DNA from: Pseudomonas asplenii
GTDB taxonomy: Bacteria > Pseudomonadota > Gammaproteobacteria > Pseudomonadales > Pseudomonadaceae
Direction of reading: 5' to 3'
NCBI RefSeq assembly: GCF_900105475.1
Contig: NZ_LT629777.1
Span: forward strand, 5,890,001 to 5,954,000
DNA: 64,000 nt
Shown here: positions 22,889 to 30,589 of the stretch, one piece after another
Position numbering within the stretch: position 1 is the stretch's first letter
Layout: every line of letters begins with the position of its first letter
Position numbers and translations under genes: made by a program
Notes under the pieces: generated by a model
Seen by the model: the letters and a program-made list of their open reading frames with translations, nothing else
Databases searched by the model: none
Told to the model about the DNA's origin: nothing

Positions 22889-23196
22889 TGAGCACCTCCT
22901 GCAATGGCAAGGGTGTCGGGGTTTGGACGCGGAAAACGTAACTCAGTGAAAACCAACATGCGCGTAGCTCCTATGTACGCCTATTGTTTCCACGGATTCT
23001 CAGGTCCGACCGCTGAATTGGCAGCGGCAGTTCAAGCATAGAGAAGTGACGGGGGCGCTCAAGGTGACATTTGAGGCAAGACGTTTCGAGACAACATGGC
23101 AAAAAGAGGAATGCATTTATTTTCGTCAGTACAACAGATTGTGAAAATAAATCTGAGAATCATCTAGCCGGCTACGCCCACAGCGACCGATTTTTC
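22889..23196. other. Intergenic region left of the dusA duplicate
   Basis: No gene is supported in this 308-bp stretch. A perfect 10-bp inverted repeat, ATTTATTTTC (23115-23124) and GAAAATAAAT (23143-23152), flanks 18 bp and lies 15 bp before the dusA-homologous repeat. It marks the change from GC-rich to AT-rich DNA. Confidence 0.4.
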
Positions 23197-23274
23197 ATGC
23201 CCTTGAACGACGTTAAGCCCATCCGCTCCGAGCCGTCCCGCCGCCTCAGTGTTGCGCCGATGATGGGTTGGACC
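23167..23274 (+). repeat. Left copy of dusA 5'-end direct repeat (candidate attL)
   Basis: This aligns without gaps to 24849-24956 at the start of the real dusA, with about 86 percent identity. Similarity starts 30 bp before the start codon and stops abruptly after the codons for Met-Met-Gly-Trp-Thr. Confidence 0.8.
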
Positions 23275-23286
23275 TATTTTTCCTGA
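23197..23286 (+). pseudogene. dusA': Truncated duplicate of dusA 5' end
   Basis: A 29-codon frame starting Met-Pro-Leu-Asn-Asp-Val and continuing to Ser-Val-Ala-Pro-Met-Met matches the first 26 residues of the full dusA downstream, then ends in unrelated codons and a stop. It lacks all of the flavin-binding barrel and the catalytic Cys, so it cannot be an enzyme. It is best read as the att-site copy left by an integration event. Confidence 0.8.
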
Positions 23287-23412
23287 AACCCTTGCGCAGT
23301 AATTCTCACAGACGATAATCCTAGAGTCCGTACCATTTTCGAACCACTGACTCACCGAGAAAGCTAGAGAACTCTTATCAACGGCCCCAAAAATCAGAAA
23401 AGGATTTTAAAA

Positions 23413-23637
23413 ATGGAGTATTACGTTGACGTCGCTCCTGTGCCATCGCCTTCAATGTTTTATACATCGCAAGCTCCATTGAGAGCTGACCCTCCGGCGA
23501 GCAATTCTATTTTTGGTGCAACTCAATTTTTAGCGACGGAATTTCTTGGATCAAACTCGACCAGGAAAAATATTCAGTCTCCTCAACATCTCGCGAAAAG
23601 CTCTCGCCAAAGCATGTGTGATATTCAACTCCAATAA
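23413..23637 (+). CDS. Hypothetical protein, 74 aa
   Basis: A small Ser/Pro/Ala-rich frame starting Met-Glu-Tyr-Tyr-Val-Asp with AAGGA 8 nt upstream. It has no signal peptide, membrane helix or recognisable motif. Its base composition is AT-richer than the surrounding chromosome, as for the whole segment between the dusA repeats. It may be a real cargo gene or a chance frame. Confidence 0.4.
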   Translation: MEYYVDVAPVPSPSMFYTSQAPLRADPPASNSIFGATQFLATEFLGSNSTRKNIQSPQHLAKSSRQSMCDIQLQ

Positions 23638-23701
23638 TACAGGATCAAAACTTAAATATCATTGCCGGGGGATATCACACAGCATTCGACGGATTCCAGC
23701 C

Positions 23702-24133
23702 TTACTGGTTCGCGCAGGTCGCGCCCTGGTAAACCATCAAATATGTGAAATGCCTATCCCAAGACAGAGGCAGAGAACCCGGAGAAGACCACTCCGCATA
23801 GTTACCCGACATAGTCGTAGGATTAACAACTTGTCCCATTCCCGCCGTTGCTACGTTGAATGTGTTGCCTCCTTGCGTAATTGGGACGCTACCATACCAC
23901 TGAAAATTATTTACATCGCCAAACCAACCACCTGTCCACTGTAATTGCGATGAAGACGTCCAAGTATTATCGGCATTAAAGCAGACCATTTGAGTGGTGG
24001 CAGGCAAACCGCTTGGCACTTGGAATGTTGACAGTTTCCAATATCCAACCGGCGATACTGCCGGCCAAGTGGCTCCAAAACAATTTAACGCAATACAAAA
24101 GCCGAAAACCAGCCCCGCTAATATTTTTTTCAT
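23702..24133 (-). CDS. Secreted hypothetical protein
   Basis: A 143-residue exported protein. Residues 1-20 form a signal peptide (Met-Lys-Lys, hydrophobic, ending Cys-Phe-Gly before Ala-Thr-Trp). The mature part is rich in Trp, Thr, Ser and Gly (Gly-Tyr-Trp-Lys-Leu, Trp-Thr-Gly-Gly-Trp-Phe-Gly) and holds two cysteines, one near the C-terminus. The composition suggests a small beta-sandwich or lipocalin-like extracellular protein; no family was recognised. It is AT-rich, lies between the dusA repeats on the opposite strand, and appears foreign. Confidence 0.6.
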   Translation of the reverse strand: MKKILAGLVFGFCIALNCFGATWPAVSPVGYWKLSTFQVPSGLPATTQMVCFNADNTWTSSSQLQWTGGWFGDVNNFQWYGSVPITQGGNTFNVATAGMGQVVNPTTMSGNYAEWSSPGSLPLSWDRHFTYLMVYQGATCANQ

Positions 24134-24392
24134 TGCAATTTTACCAAAAGTAATAGTTGAGACCCATGATAAGAATTAATAACTATCTAGTCAACTCATA
24201 ACCGTGACCTTCGTCAATGTAAGCTGCCTCAGTCAAAACATATATTTTCCAAGGAAACTATGAAAAAATCTCTGGAAAAACTGGGACGGATTTATTTTTT
24301 ATCAATACGGCAGGTGTAAAAGTAAGCCTTTTCCCATATTCCAAAGACATGCTACGCCGCGCTCTGAAAGTGTGCGCAGGAGATGACCTGTA

Positions 24393-24743
24393 ATGAACTC
24401 TTCCATCATCACTGGCAATCACGATGGGGTATCCGCTGGCACGCTCACCACACGAGAGGTCTGCCAGCTGCTGCGCGATGTCGTTCTTGGACGACGTACG
24501 ATGGTGAAAGCCGACAGACAAACCAGGAACGGGGCCTACGCCGGCCACTTTGCGGTCGACGTCGAGGGATGGCGAATCACGGTTTGCAACGATGGCGATA
24601 AGCTCGACTACTGCGAGCAGGCTGAAAGCCCGAATGGGAGGGTCTGGCAGCTCGCCCCTGGAGATCGATACGGGACTGATCCAATCGCCCTGCTCAGCAC
24701 TTGGGAGCACAAGGTGTTGGAAGGACTGCTGAGAGCGCTTTGA
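24393..24743 (+). CDS. Hypothetical protein (DUF7693-like)
   Basis: A 116-residue soluble protein with the N-terminal pattern Leu-Thr-Thr-Arg-Glu-Val-Cys-Gln-Leu-Leu-Arg-Asp-Val-Val-Leu-Gly, then Gly-His-Phe-Ala-Val-Asp-Val-Glu-Gly-Trp, Leu-Asp-Tyr-Cys and a C-terminal Leu-Leu-x-x-Trp-Glu-His. It resembles small Pseudomonas proteins that I associate with DUF7693; this name is from memory. AGGAGATG precedes the ATG. It sits just before the right dusA repeat and has more chromosome-like composition than the other two genes of the segment. Confidence 0.6.
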   Translation: MNSSIITGNHDGVSAGTLTTREVCQLLRDVVLGRRTMVKADRQTRNGAYAGHFAVDVEGWRITVCNDGDKLDYCEQAESPNGRVWQLAPGDRYGTDPIALLSTWEHKVLEGLLRAL

Positions 24744-24848
24744 TCGCAATCATGCTCTCTTGCCCCCATCGTCTGAGCCACCCCACATTCTGGTAAACTC
24801 CCCCCATTCAGCCCCACGCCCATCAAGCCCGCGCCCTGCTCCATTCGC

Positions 24849-24956
24849 GCCGGCTGCGCCCATAGCGACCGATTTTCCATGCCCTTGAACGACGTTACCC
24901 CTCCCCGCTCCGAGCCCTCTCGCCGCTTCAGCGTTGCGCCCATGATGGACTGGACC
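24849..24956 (+). repeat. Right copy of dusA 5'-end direct repeat (candidate attR)
   Basis: This covers the 30-bp leader and first 26 codons of the intact dusA and aligns without gaps to 23167-23274. The 5' end of the functional gene was probably supplied by the element when it integrated. Confidence 0.8.
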
Positions 24957-25880
24957 GATCGCCATTGTCGGTACTTCCTGCGCCTGCTCTCCAAGCACAC
25001 CCTGCTTTACACCGAGATGGTCACCACCGGTGCCATTCTCCATGGTGACCGTGAGCGGTTCCTGCGCTACAACGCCTCCGAGCATCCGCTGGCGTTGCAA
25101 TTGGGCGGCAGCGTGCCGGCCGACCTGGCGGCTTGCGCGCGTCTGGCCGAGGACGCCGGGTATGACGAGGTGAACCTCAATGTCGGCTGCCCCAGCGATC
25201 GGGTGCAGAACAACATGATCGGCGCCTGCCTCATGGGCCATCCGCAAGTGGTCGCCGACTGTGTGAAGGCGATGCGCGATGCGGTGTCGATTCCGGTGAC
25301 GGTCAAGCACCGCATCGGCATCAATGGCCGGGACAGCTACGAAGCACTCTGTGACTTCGTCGGCCAGGTGCGTGAGGCCGGTTGCGGCAGCTTTACCGTG
25401 CATGCGCGGATCGCGATTCTGGAGGGCTTGTCGCCCAAGGAGAACCGCGAGATTCCACCGCTGCGTTATGACGTGGCGGCGCGCTTGAAGCAGGACTTCC
25501 CGGAACTGGAGATCGTCCTCAACGGCGGGATCAAGACGCTGGAACAATGCCAGGAGCACCTGCAGACCTTCGACGGGGTGATGCTGGGGCGCGAGGCTTA
25601 CCACAACCCGTATCTGCTGGCGCAAGTCGACCAGCAGTTGTTCGGCAGCACGGCCCCGGTGCTTTCCCGGGCCGAGGCGCTGACGCTCCTACGGCCTTAT
25701 GTGGCCGAGCATATTGCCAGTGGCGGAGCGATGCATCATGTGACCCGCCATGTGCTGGGGCTGGGTACCGGGTTTCCGGGAGCGCGGCGGTTCCGGCAGT
25801 TGCTGTCGGTGGATATTCACAAGGCGCAGGACCCGCTGGCGCTGCTGGATCAGGCCGGGGAGTTGCTGGAGGGGCGGTGA
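24879..25880 (+). CDS. dusA: tRNA-dihydrouridine(20/20a) synthase
   Basis: A 333-residue FMN enzyme reducing U20/U20a in the D-loop of tRNAs with NADPH. The TIM-barrel start Phe-Ser-Val-Ala-Pro-Met-Met-Asp-Trp-Thr is at residues 17-26, the catalytic Cys104 lies in Asn-Val-Gly-Cys-Pro-Ser, and the DusA-specific Lys-Glu-Asn-Arg-Glu-Ile-Pro-Pro-Leu follows near residue 187. The gene is intact although its first codons are duplicated 1.7 kb upstream. It is convergent with hsbA. Confidence 0.95.
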   Translation: MPLNDVTPPRSEPSRRFSVAPMMDWTDRHCRYFLRLLSKHTLLYTEMVTTGAILHGDRERFLRYNASEHPLALQLGGSVPADLAACARLAEDAGYDEVNLNVGCPSDRVQNNMIGACLMGHPQVVADCVKAMRDAVSIPVTVKHRIGINGRDSYEALCDFVGQVREAGCGSFTVHARIAILEGLSPKENREIPPLRYDVAARLKQDFPELEIVLNGGIKTLEQCQEHLQTFDGVMLGREAYHNPYLLAQVDQQLFGSTAPVLSRAEALTLLRPYVAEHIASGGAMHHVTRHVLGLGTGFPGARRFRQLLSVDIHKAQDPLALLDQAGELLEGR

Positions 25881-25994
25881 TTGTTGGGTCTGGAGTCAGC
25901 TGGGGCGGTGTTATCGTTCATCGCCAGCCAGCCCGCTTCCACCAGAGATCCCCGTTGCGCAGGAAACCATGACTGAGCGCTGAGAGCGCCAGCG

Positions 25995-26032
25995 CAAAAA
26001 GGGCGGCACCCGGCAAGGTGTCGCCCTTTTTT
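25995..26032. terminator. Bidirectional terminator between dusA and hsbA
   Basis: GGGCGGCACC (26001-26010) pairs with GGTGTCGCCC (26017-26026) with one mismatch. It is preceded by a run of A and followed by six T, so it can serve both convergent genes. Confidence 0.8.
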
Positions 26033-26055
26033 GTACGCCTCGGGGCGTCAGTGGT

Positions 26056-26538
26056 TCAACTGCGTTCCAGCGCGTTCACCAGGTCGTGAAACGCTTCGCG
26101 GTTGGACTCGTTCAAGCCCATGAGGATCTTGTGCGCTTCCAGCACCTTGACCCGCACCACTTCTTCCGACTGGTCCTGCGATGGCAGGTCGGTCAGGCAT
26201 TCCGGGCACGGAATCGGGCGATTGACGATGTTGAACACCTGGTCGAAGCCCATGGACTGCAGCAGGCGGGTGATGTCGTCGTGGACGGTCACCACCGTCG
26301 GCAACAGGCCGACTTTCTGCCGCGACAGGATCGAGAGCTTGGCCAGCAAGCCCAGCGTGGTGCTGTCGATACTGCGGGTTTCGGTCAGGTCGATCACGAT
26401 CGCCGTGAAGTTCAGCGCCGTGAAGATCTTCTCGATCGTGGCATCCAACGCTGAACAGAGGGTCAGGCGCACTTCACCCACGAACTTCAGAACGAAGGTG
26501 CCATCCTGCTCGGCGAATTGGATTCTACCGGTACTCAT
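26056..26538 (-). CDS. hsbA: Anti-anti-sigma factor HsbA (STAS domain)
   Basis: A 160-residue STAS-domain protein. The phosphorylatable Ser56 lies in Glu-Thr-Arg-Ser-Ile-Asp-Ser-Thr. In P. aeruginosa HsbA is phosphorylated and dephosphorylated by HsbR and partitions between the anti-sigma FlgM and the diguanylate cyclase HsbD, linking the HptB pathway to motility and biofilm. The C-terminal half carries a Cys-Pro-Glu-Cys segment. The ATG at 26538 overlaps the hsbR stop by one base, so translation is coupled. Confidence 0.88.
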   Translation of the reverse strand: MSTGRIQFAEQDGTFVLKFVGEVRLTLCSALDATIEKIFTALNFTAIVIDLTETRSIDSTTLGLLAKLSILSRQKVGLLPTVVTVHDDITRLLQSMGFDQVFNIVNRPIPCPECLTDLPSQDQSEEVVRVKVLEAHKILMGLNESNREAFHDLVNALERS

Positions 26539-27719
26539 CAAAGGTTCCTGCTCAACACTAACAGGGCGATATCATCCGGCATCTCCCCTAGCGTGGCCAA
26601 TCCAAAAACCTGGCGCAAGCCATCCAGGCTGCCCCCGGCTGCTTTCACCCGTTCAGGTAAGGCAGCCTCTTTCTCTTTGAGTGTATCTTGTTGCAAAAGA
26701 TCCAGAATGCCATCGGACATAAGTGTAAGACTGAATGTCGGCGGCAGCTCCAGAATATGGTCTTCGTAGGTGGCCTCGTTGAACAGGCCCACCGGCAGAC
26801 CACGCCCTTCCAGGTAACGCACGCTGTCCGGGGTATACAGCACCGGCAACGGCAGATGACCGCCAATGCTGTAGGTCAACAGCCCGGTGTCTTCGTCGAT
26901 CACACCACCCACCATGGTCACGTGCTTGCCCAGCTTGCAGTTGATCAACCCACGGTTGATATGACCGAGCACCTGCGACGGCTTGAACTCCGGCAGGGTG
27001 CCATTGCGCTTGGATTCGAAAAGCAGACGCGTGGTCATGAATTTCAGCAGGACGGTGACAAAGGCCGACGAAGCGCCATGGCCGGAAACATCCGCCAGAT
27101 AAAACGCCACCCGCCGCTCGTCGACCCGGAAATAGTCAACGAAGTCACCGGACAGGTAGAGCGAGGGAATGATCTGGTGGGCGAAATGGAAGTCATCGAT
27201 GCGCCACGGACTGACCGGCAGCATGTTCATCTGCACCTGGCGCCCGGCGTTCTGGTCTTCCTGCAACAGATGAAGGCTGGCTTCCAGCTCGCGATTGGCC
27301 GCTTCGAGCTTGTCGCGGTAGCGCTGGTTTTCCTGCAGCAGACGCGCTCGATCCAGGGCCCGGCGCACGGAGTGCTCCAGCACGGCGAGGTCTTCGAGGG
27401 GCTTGATCAGGTAATCCGCCGCGCCCAGGCGCAGGGCCTCGACGGCATCGTTCATGACTCCGGCGCCCGAAACCACGATCACCGGCGTCTGCGAAGACAG
27501 CTCGGAGACCTGGCGGATCAACTCCAGGCCGCCCATTTGAGGCATGCGCAGGTCGCAAATCACCAAGTCAGGCTGTGCTTGCTCGAATACCTGAAGTCCC
27601 TGCTGGCCGTTGCTGGCTTGCAGGATGCTGAATCCGCTGTCTTCCAAATAGGCTGCAAGGCTTGCGCGCACTACTTCGTCGTCATCTATTATCAGCAGCG
27701 TGGCACTGGTTTTCTGCAT
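26538..27719 (-). CDS. hsbR: Response regulator / PP2C-type phosphatase HsbR
   Basis: A 393-residue protein with a receiver domain (residues 1-120; Asp56 in Val-Ile-Cys-Asp-Leu-Arg-Met-Pro is the phospho-acceptor, Lys in Ile-Lys-Pro-Leu), a helical coiled-coil linker (about 125-165) and a SpoIIE-type PP2C phosphatase domain (about 185-390; Ala-Asp-Val-Ser-Gly-His-Gly metal-binding motif). It receives phosphate from HptB and controls the state of HsbA. It is transcribed first, with hsbA directly downstream. Confidence 0.88.
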   Translation of the reverse strand: MQKTSATLLIIDDDEVVRASLAAYLEDSGFSILQASNGQQGLQVFEQAQPDLVICDLRMPQMGGLELIRQVSELSSQTPVIVVSGAGVMNDAVEALRLGAADYLIKPLEDLAVLEHSVRRALDRARLLQENQRYRDKLEAANRELEASLHLLQEDQNAGRQVQMNMLPVSPWRIDDFHFAHQIIPSLYLSGDFVDYFRVDERRVAFYLADVSGHGASSAFVTVLLKFMTTRLLFESKRNGTLPEFKPSQVLGHINRGLINCKLGKHVTMVGGVIDEDTGLLTYSIGGHLPLPVLYTPDSVRYLEGRGLPVGLFNEATYEDHILELPPTFSLTLMSDGILDLLQQDTLKEKEAALPERVKAAGGSLDGLRQVFGLATLGEMPDDIALLVLSRNL

Positions 27720-27917
27720 GTGGGCAAACGGCGCCAGAATTAGGTTGGCGTAGACAGCTGGGCCTGGGCCCTGCTCGTACTACTGGATTCGCTTTCTAGC
27801 CTCTCTGGTTTTCGCAGCCAAACGATCAGGTCCGGTGCATCGGTATCAGAGGTGCCCTTCTAAGGCGCAGACGGTACTCCCATCCGCCGGGCGTTTCAAG
27901 CTCATGCCGATGGTCGC

Positions 27918-27937
27918 TTGAGGTCTTTACACCTCAA
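27918..27937. promoter_or_regulatory. Perfect inverted repeat TTGAGGT-N6-ACCTCAA upstream of PilZ gene
   Basis: TTGAGGT (27918-27924) and ACCTCAA (27931-27937) are exact complements around CTTTAC, 57 bp before the PilZ ATG. No T-run follows, so it is more likely an operator or RNA hairpin in the leader than a terminator. Confidence 0.4.
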
Positions 27938-27993
27938 ATCGCCGGGAGTTATAAGAAGCGTGAAAACCACAACGGAATCGAAGGACAGAGTCC

Positions 27994-28290
27994 ATGAGCC
28001 AAACCGATCGTGACTACACCGAAAAGCGTGATTACATCCGGATGCGTGTCGATGCCGACGTGACTCTGATCCATGCCGGGCTGGAGATTTCGGCGGTGTG
28101 CCTGGACCTGTCCAGCAGCGGCATGCAGGTCGCCGCGCCTCGCGCCTTTGAGGCGGGCGACCAGTTGCTGGTACGCATCGATTCCGACCATCCGTCATTG
28201 AAAGGGCTGGAGGCCGAGACCGAGGTGGTCTGGGTACGCGATCAGGATGGCGGACAACGCCTGGGGCTGCATATCCTCAAGATGAGCTGA
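27994..28290 (+). CDS. PilZ-domain protein
   Basis: A 98-residue single-domain PilZ protein, the usual c-di-GMP receptor fold. The N-terminal Lys-Arg-Asp-Tyr-Ile-Arg-Met-Arg corresponds to the RxxxR arm and Asp-Leu-Ser-Ser-Ser-Gly-Met to the (D/N)xSxxG motif, near residue 48, so ligand binding is likely. It is monocistronic between hsbR (divergent) and aat. It may act downstream of c-di-GMP signalling influenced by the HsbA pathway, but nothing beyond location shows this. Confidence 0.85.
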   Translation: MSQTDRDYTEKRDYIRMRVDADVTLIHAGLEISAVCLDLSSSGMQVAAPRAFEAGDQLLVRIDSDHPSLKGLEAETEVVWVRDQDGGQRLGLHILKMS

Positions 28291-28412
28291 GGCTTGCTTG
28301 CAGGAACGGGTTTCACTGCCCCATGCCTGATGGCCAAACGGCCAGGACGGCTCTCGCCAGCAGGCAATGCCTATACACTGCCCCTCCCTCTTCCCTTCAA
28401 GCCAAGAATGCC

Positions 28413-29099
28413 ATGCTGACCTGGTTACAACGCGACAACCTGAGCTTTCCACCCCTGGCCAAGGCCATGCGCGAACCCAATGGCCTGCTGGCCGCCGGCG
28501 GCGACCTCAGCGCCGAGCGTTTGGTCCAGGCTTACCGCCACGGCTGTTTCCCATGGTTTTCCGAAGGCCAGCCAATCCTCTGGTGGTCGCCGGACCCACG
28601 CACCGTGCTGTTTCCCGATGAACTGCACGTTTCCCGCAGCTTGGCCAAGCTGCTGCGCCAGCAGCGCTATCAGGTCACCTTCGATCGCGATTTTGCCGCC
28701 GTGATCCGTGCCTGCGCGGCGCCACGTGCCTATGCCGACGGCACCTGGATCACCGAGGCGATGCAGAACGCCTATCTGCAACTGCATGAGCGCGGTTTTG
28801 CCCATTCGGTCGAAGTCTGGGACCAGGAGCAACTGGTCGGCGGCCTCTATGGCCTGGCGATGGGTCAGTTGTTCTTTGGCGAATCGATGTTCAGCCGCGC
28901 CGACAATGCCTCGAAAGTCGGTTTTGCGACGCTGGTCCGCCACCTGAAGAACGCAGGCTTCGTGCTGATCGACTGCCAGATGCCCACCGAGCACTTGCAC
29001 AGCCTGGGTGCCCGGTCGATTCCTCGCAGCGAATTTGCCCGTTACCTGCACGAGCACCTGGACCAGCCCAGCAATGCGGCGTGGCAGAAGCCGCTGTAG
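28413..29099 (+). CDS. aat: Leucyl/phenylalanyl-tRNA--protein transferase
   Basis: A 228-residue cytoplasmic enzyme that adds Leu or Phe from aminoacyl-tRNA to N-terminal Arg/Lys of proteins, marking them for ClpS-ClpAP. Diagnostic segments are Pro-x-[10 protein letters not shown]-x-Phe-Pro-Trp-Phe and Trp-Trp-Ser-Pro-Asp-Pro-Arg, all in the first 70 residues, and Gly-Glu-Ser-Met-Phe-Ser further on. The neighbouring bpt, clpS and clpA complete the N-end-rule pathway. The frame is open upstream, but ATG 28413 gives the family start. Confidence 0.94.
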   Translation: MLTWLQRDNLSFPPLAKAMREPNGLLAAGGDLSAERLVQAYRHGCFPWFSEGQPILWWSPDPRTVLFPDELHVSRSLAKLLRQQRYQVTFDRDFAAVIRACAAPRAYADGTWITEAMQNAYLQLHERGFAHSVEVWDQEQLVGGLYGLAMGQLFFGESMFSRADNASKVGFATLVRHLKNAGFVLIDCQMPTEHLHSLGARSIPRSEFARYLHEHLDQPSNAAWQKPL

Positions 29100-29220
29100 C
29101 AGCGGCAAGCCGGAAAATCACACGATGATCAAGTAACCTTCGTACAGCGCCCAGGCGTCTTTTCCCAGGCTGGCTTACACTTGATCCCAAGCAATTCAAA
29201 GTTTATCCCGAGGGTTGATC

Positions 29221-29928
29221 ATGACCGAGCTGGCGCGTTTGAAGTTTTATGCCACTCAACCCCACTCTTGCAGCTATCTGCCCGAGGAACAGGCCACCAC
29301 GTTGTTCCTCGACCCTAGCCAGCCCATGGACGTGCATGTCTACGCAGACCTGTCGGAGATGGGTTTTCGTCGTAGCGGCGACCATCTCTACCGGCCCCAT
29401 TGCCAGAACTGCAATGCCTGCGTGCCCGCGCGCATCCCGGCGGCGCAATTCATGCCCAATCGCCAGCAAAAACGTATTCTCAAGCGCAACATGGACCTGG
29501 AGGTCAGCGCCGCCAAACCCCAATTCAGCGAGGAATATTTCGACCTGTACCAGCGCTACATCGAGCAGCGTCATGCCGATGGCGACATGTACCCGCCCAG
29601 CCGGGACCAGTTCTCGACTTTCCTGGTACGTGACCTGCCCTTCTCGCGCTTCTACGAGTTTCGCCTGCAGGGCCGCCTGCTGGCCGTGGCGGTTACGGAC
29701 CTGCTGCCAAACGGCCTGTCAGCGGTGTACACTTTCTACGAGCCGCAAGAAGAACGTCGCAGCCTGGGGCGTCACGCCATTCTCTGGCAGATCAGCGAAA
29801 GCCTGCGCCTGGGCCTGGATGCGCTCTACCTGGGGTACTGGATCAAGAACTGCAAGAAGATGAACTACAAGACCCAGTATCGACCGATCGAACTGCTGAT
29901 CAATCAGCGCTGGGTCACTCTCAACTGA
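29221..29928 (+). CDS. bpt: Aspartate/glutamate leucyltransferase (Bpt)
   Basis: A 235-residue protein of the ATE1-like family. In gamma-proteobacteria Bpt transfers Leu from tRNA to N-terminal Asp/Glu, feeding substrates to ClpS; it is often annotated as arginyltransferase. The N-terminal Cys-x2-Cys-x2-Cys motif (His-Cys-Gln-Asn-Cys-Asn-Ala-Cys, near residue 61) and the C-terminal Tyr-Trp-Ile-Lys-Asn-Cys-Lys-Lys-Met-x-Tyr-Lys are diagnostic. A TTG lies two codons upstream; ATG 29221 is used. Confidence 0.9.
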   Translation: MTELARLKFYATQPHSCSYLPEEQATTLFLDPSQPMDVHVYADLSEMGFRRSGDHLYRPHCQNCNACVPARIPAAQFMPNRQQKRILKRNMDLEVSAAKPQFSEEYFDLYQRYIEQRHADGDMYPPSRDQFSTFLVRDLPFSRFYEFRLQGRLLAVAVTDLLPNGLSAVYTFYEPQEERRSLGRHAILWQISESLRLGLDALYLGYWIKNCKKMNYKTQYRPIELLINQRWVTLN

Positions 29929-30108
29929 GCATTTCCCCAGCCTGAAACACCTCCATTGCAGCGGCAAAGCACGCTGGAATCAGACAGTTATTTTCGTCCA
30001 AAGGCACTAACCACTTGGCGTGAAGGTGCTTTTTCGGGCACAATGCACGCCGCTTTTGCCTGGCGCAGTTGCACCGGGCCATTCACTGGACACCGAGGGC
30101 TTTACTGC

Positions 30109-30327
30109 ATGTCGAAAGAAGACAGCTTCGAAATGGAAGGCACTGTCGTCGACACCCTGCCAAACACCATGTTTCGCGTGGAATTGGAAAATGGGCACGT
30201 CGTAACCGCGCATATCTCCGGCAAGATGCGCAAGAACTACATTCGTATTCTTACCGGTGACAAAGTGCGCGTCGAACTGACGCCCTACGACTTGAGCAAA
30301 GGGCGCATCACCTACCGCGCTCGCTAA
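30109..30327 (+). CDS. infA: Translation initiation factor IF-1
   Basis: A 72-residue S1/OB-fold protein with the standard IF-1 sequence (Lys-Glu-Asp-x-[21 protein letters not shown]). It occupies the ribosomal A site during initiation. The length equals the family norm. It follows bpt at 180 bp and is closed by a strong terminator, so it is probably monocistronic with its own promoter. Confidence 0.97.
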
Positions 30328-30343
30328 TCAGGTCGATACAAGA

Positions 30344-30367
30344 CGCCCGGCACTGCCGGGCGTTTTT
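30344..30367 (+). terminator. infA terminator
   Basis: CGCCCGGC (30344-30351) pairs with GCCGGGCG (30355-30362) around ACT, followed by five T. Confidence 0.88.
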
Positions 30368-30399
30368 GTTTGTGCGCTTTTCGGGAATTGTCTTGATAA

Positions 30400-30495
30400 C
30401 CCCTTCGCGGGCAAGCCGCGCTCCTACGGGGATATGCGTCATGCGATGGCGTGCACGGCGATAAACTGCAGGAGCGCGGCTTGCCCGCGAAGGGG
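30400..30495. repeat. REP doublet (REPIN) between infA and clpA
   Basis: Two inverted Pseudomonas REP units: the left starts CCCCTTCGCGGGCAAGCC at 30400 and ends CTCCTAC at 30427; the right runs 30471-30495 in the opposite orientation, ending GCCCGCGAAGGGG. About 43 bp lies between. Similar units occur at 37.9, 43.5 and 46.4 kb. Confidence 0.85.
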
Positions 30496-30545
30496 CCATT
30501 GAATACAACACCAAACCCACAGACGGGTCACCCCGCCCACAAACA

Positions 30546-30572
30546 AAAACGCCCGGCTAAACCGGGCGTTTT
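30546..30572. terminator. Terminator of the clpA side (bidirectional)
   Basis: AACGCCCGG (30546-30554) pairs with CCGGGCGTT (30560-30568) around CTAAA. A residues precede and T residues follow the stem, so it can end clpA transcription from the right. Confidence 0.8.
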
Positions 30573-30589
30573 TGCATGACAGGCTTACA

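Larger units (their letters stand above)
23167..24956. mobile_element. Remnant of an island integrated at the 5' end of dusA
   Basis: The segment is bounded by two gap-free 108-bp direct repeats, 23167-23274 and 24849-24956, differing at about 15 positions. Both hold the dusA leader and first codons. The DNA between them is AT-rich and carries three small genes of unrecognised or lineage-specific type. The 5' end of dusA is an established integration hotspot for tyrosine-recombinase islands. No integrase remains, so this is a decayed or partly deleted element; a simple tandem duplication is the alternative. Confidence 0.55.

Noticed and set aside
23071..23196. Longer gene running into the dusA duplicate from the left
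   Set aside because: The frame is AT-rich with no ribosome site, and the only recognisable part is the copied dusA start.
30400..30495. CRISPR repeats
   Set aside because: There are only two inverted, not direct, units per locus, with no regularly spaced unique spacers and no cas genes. They are REP doublets.
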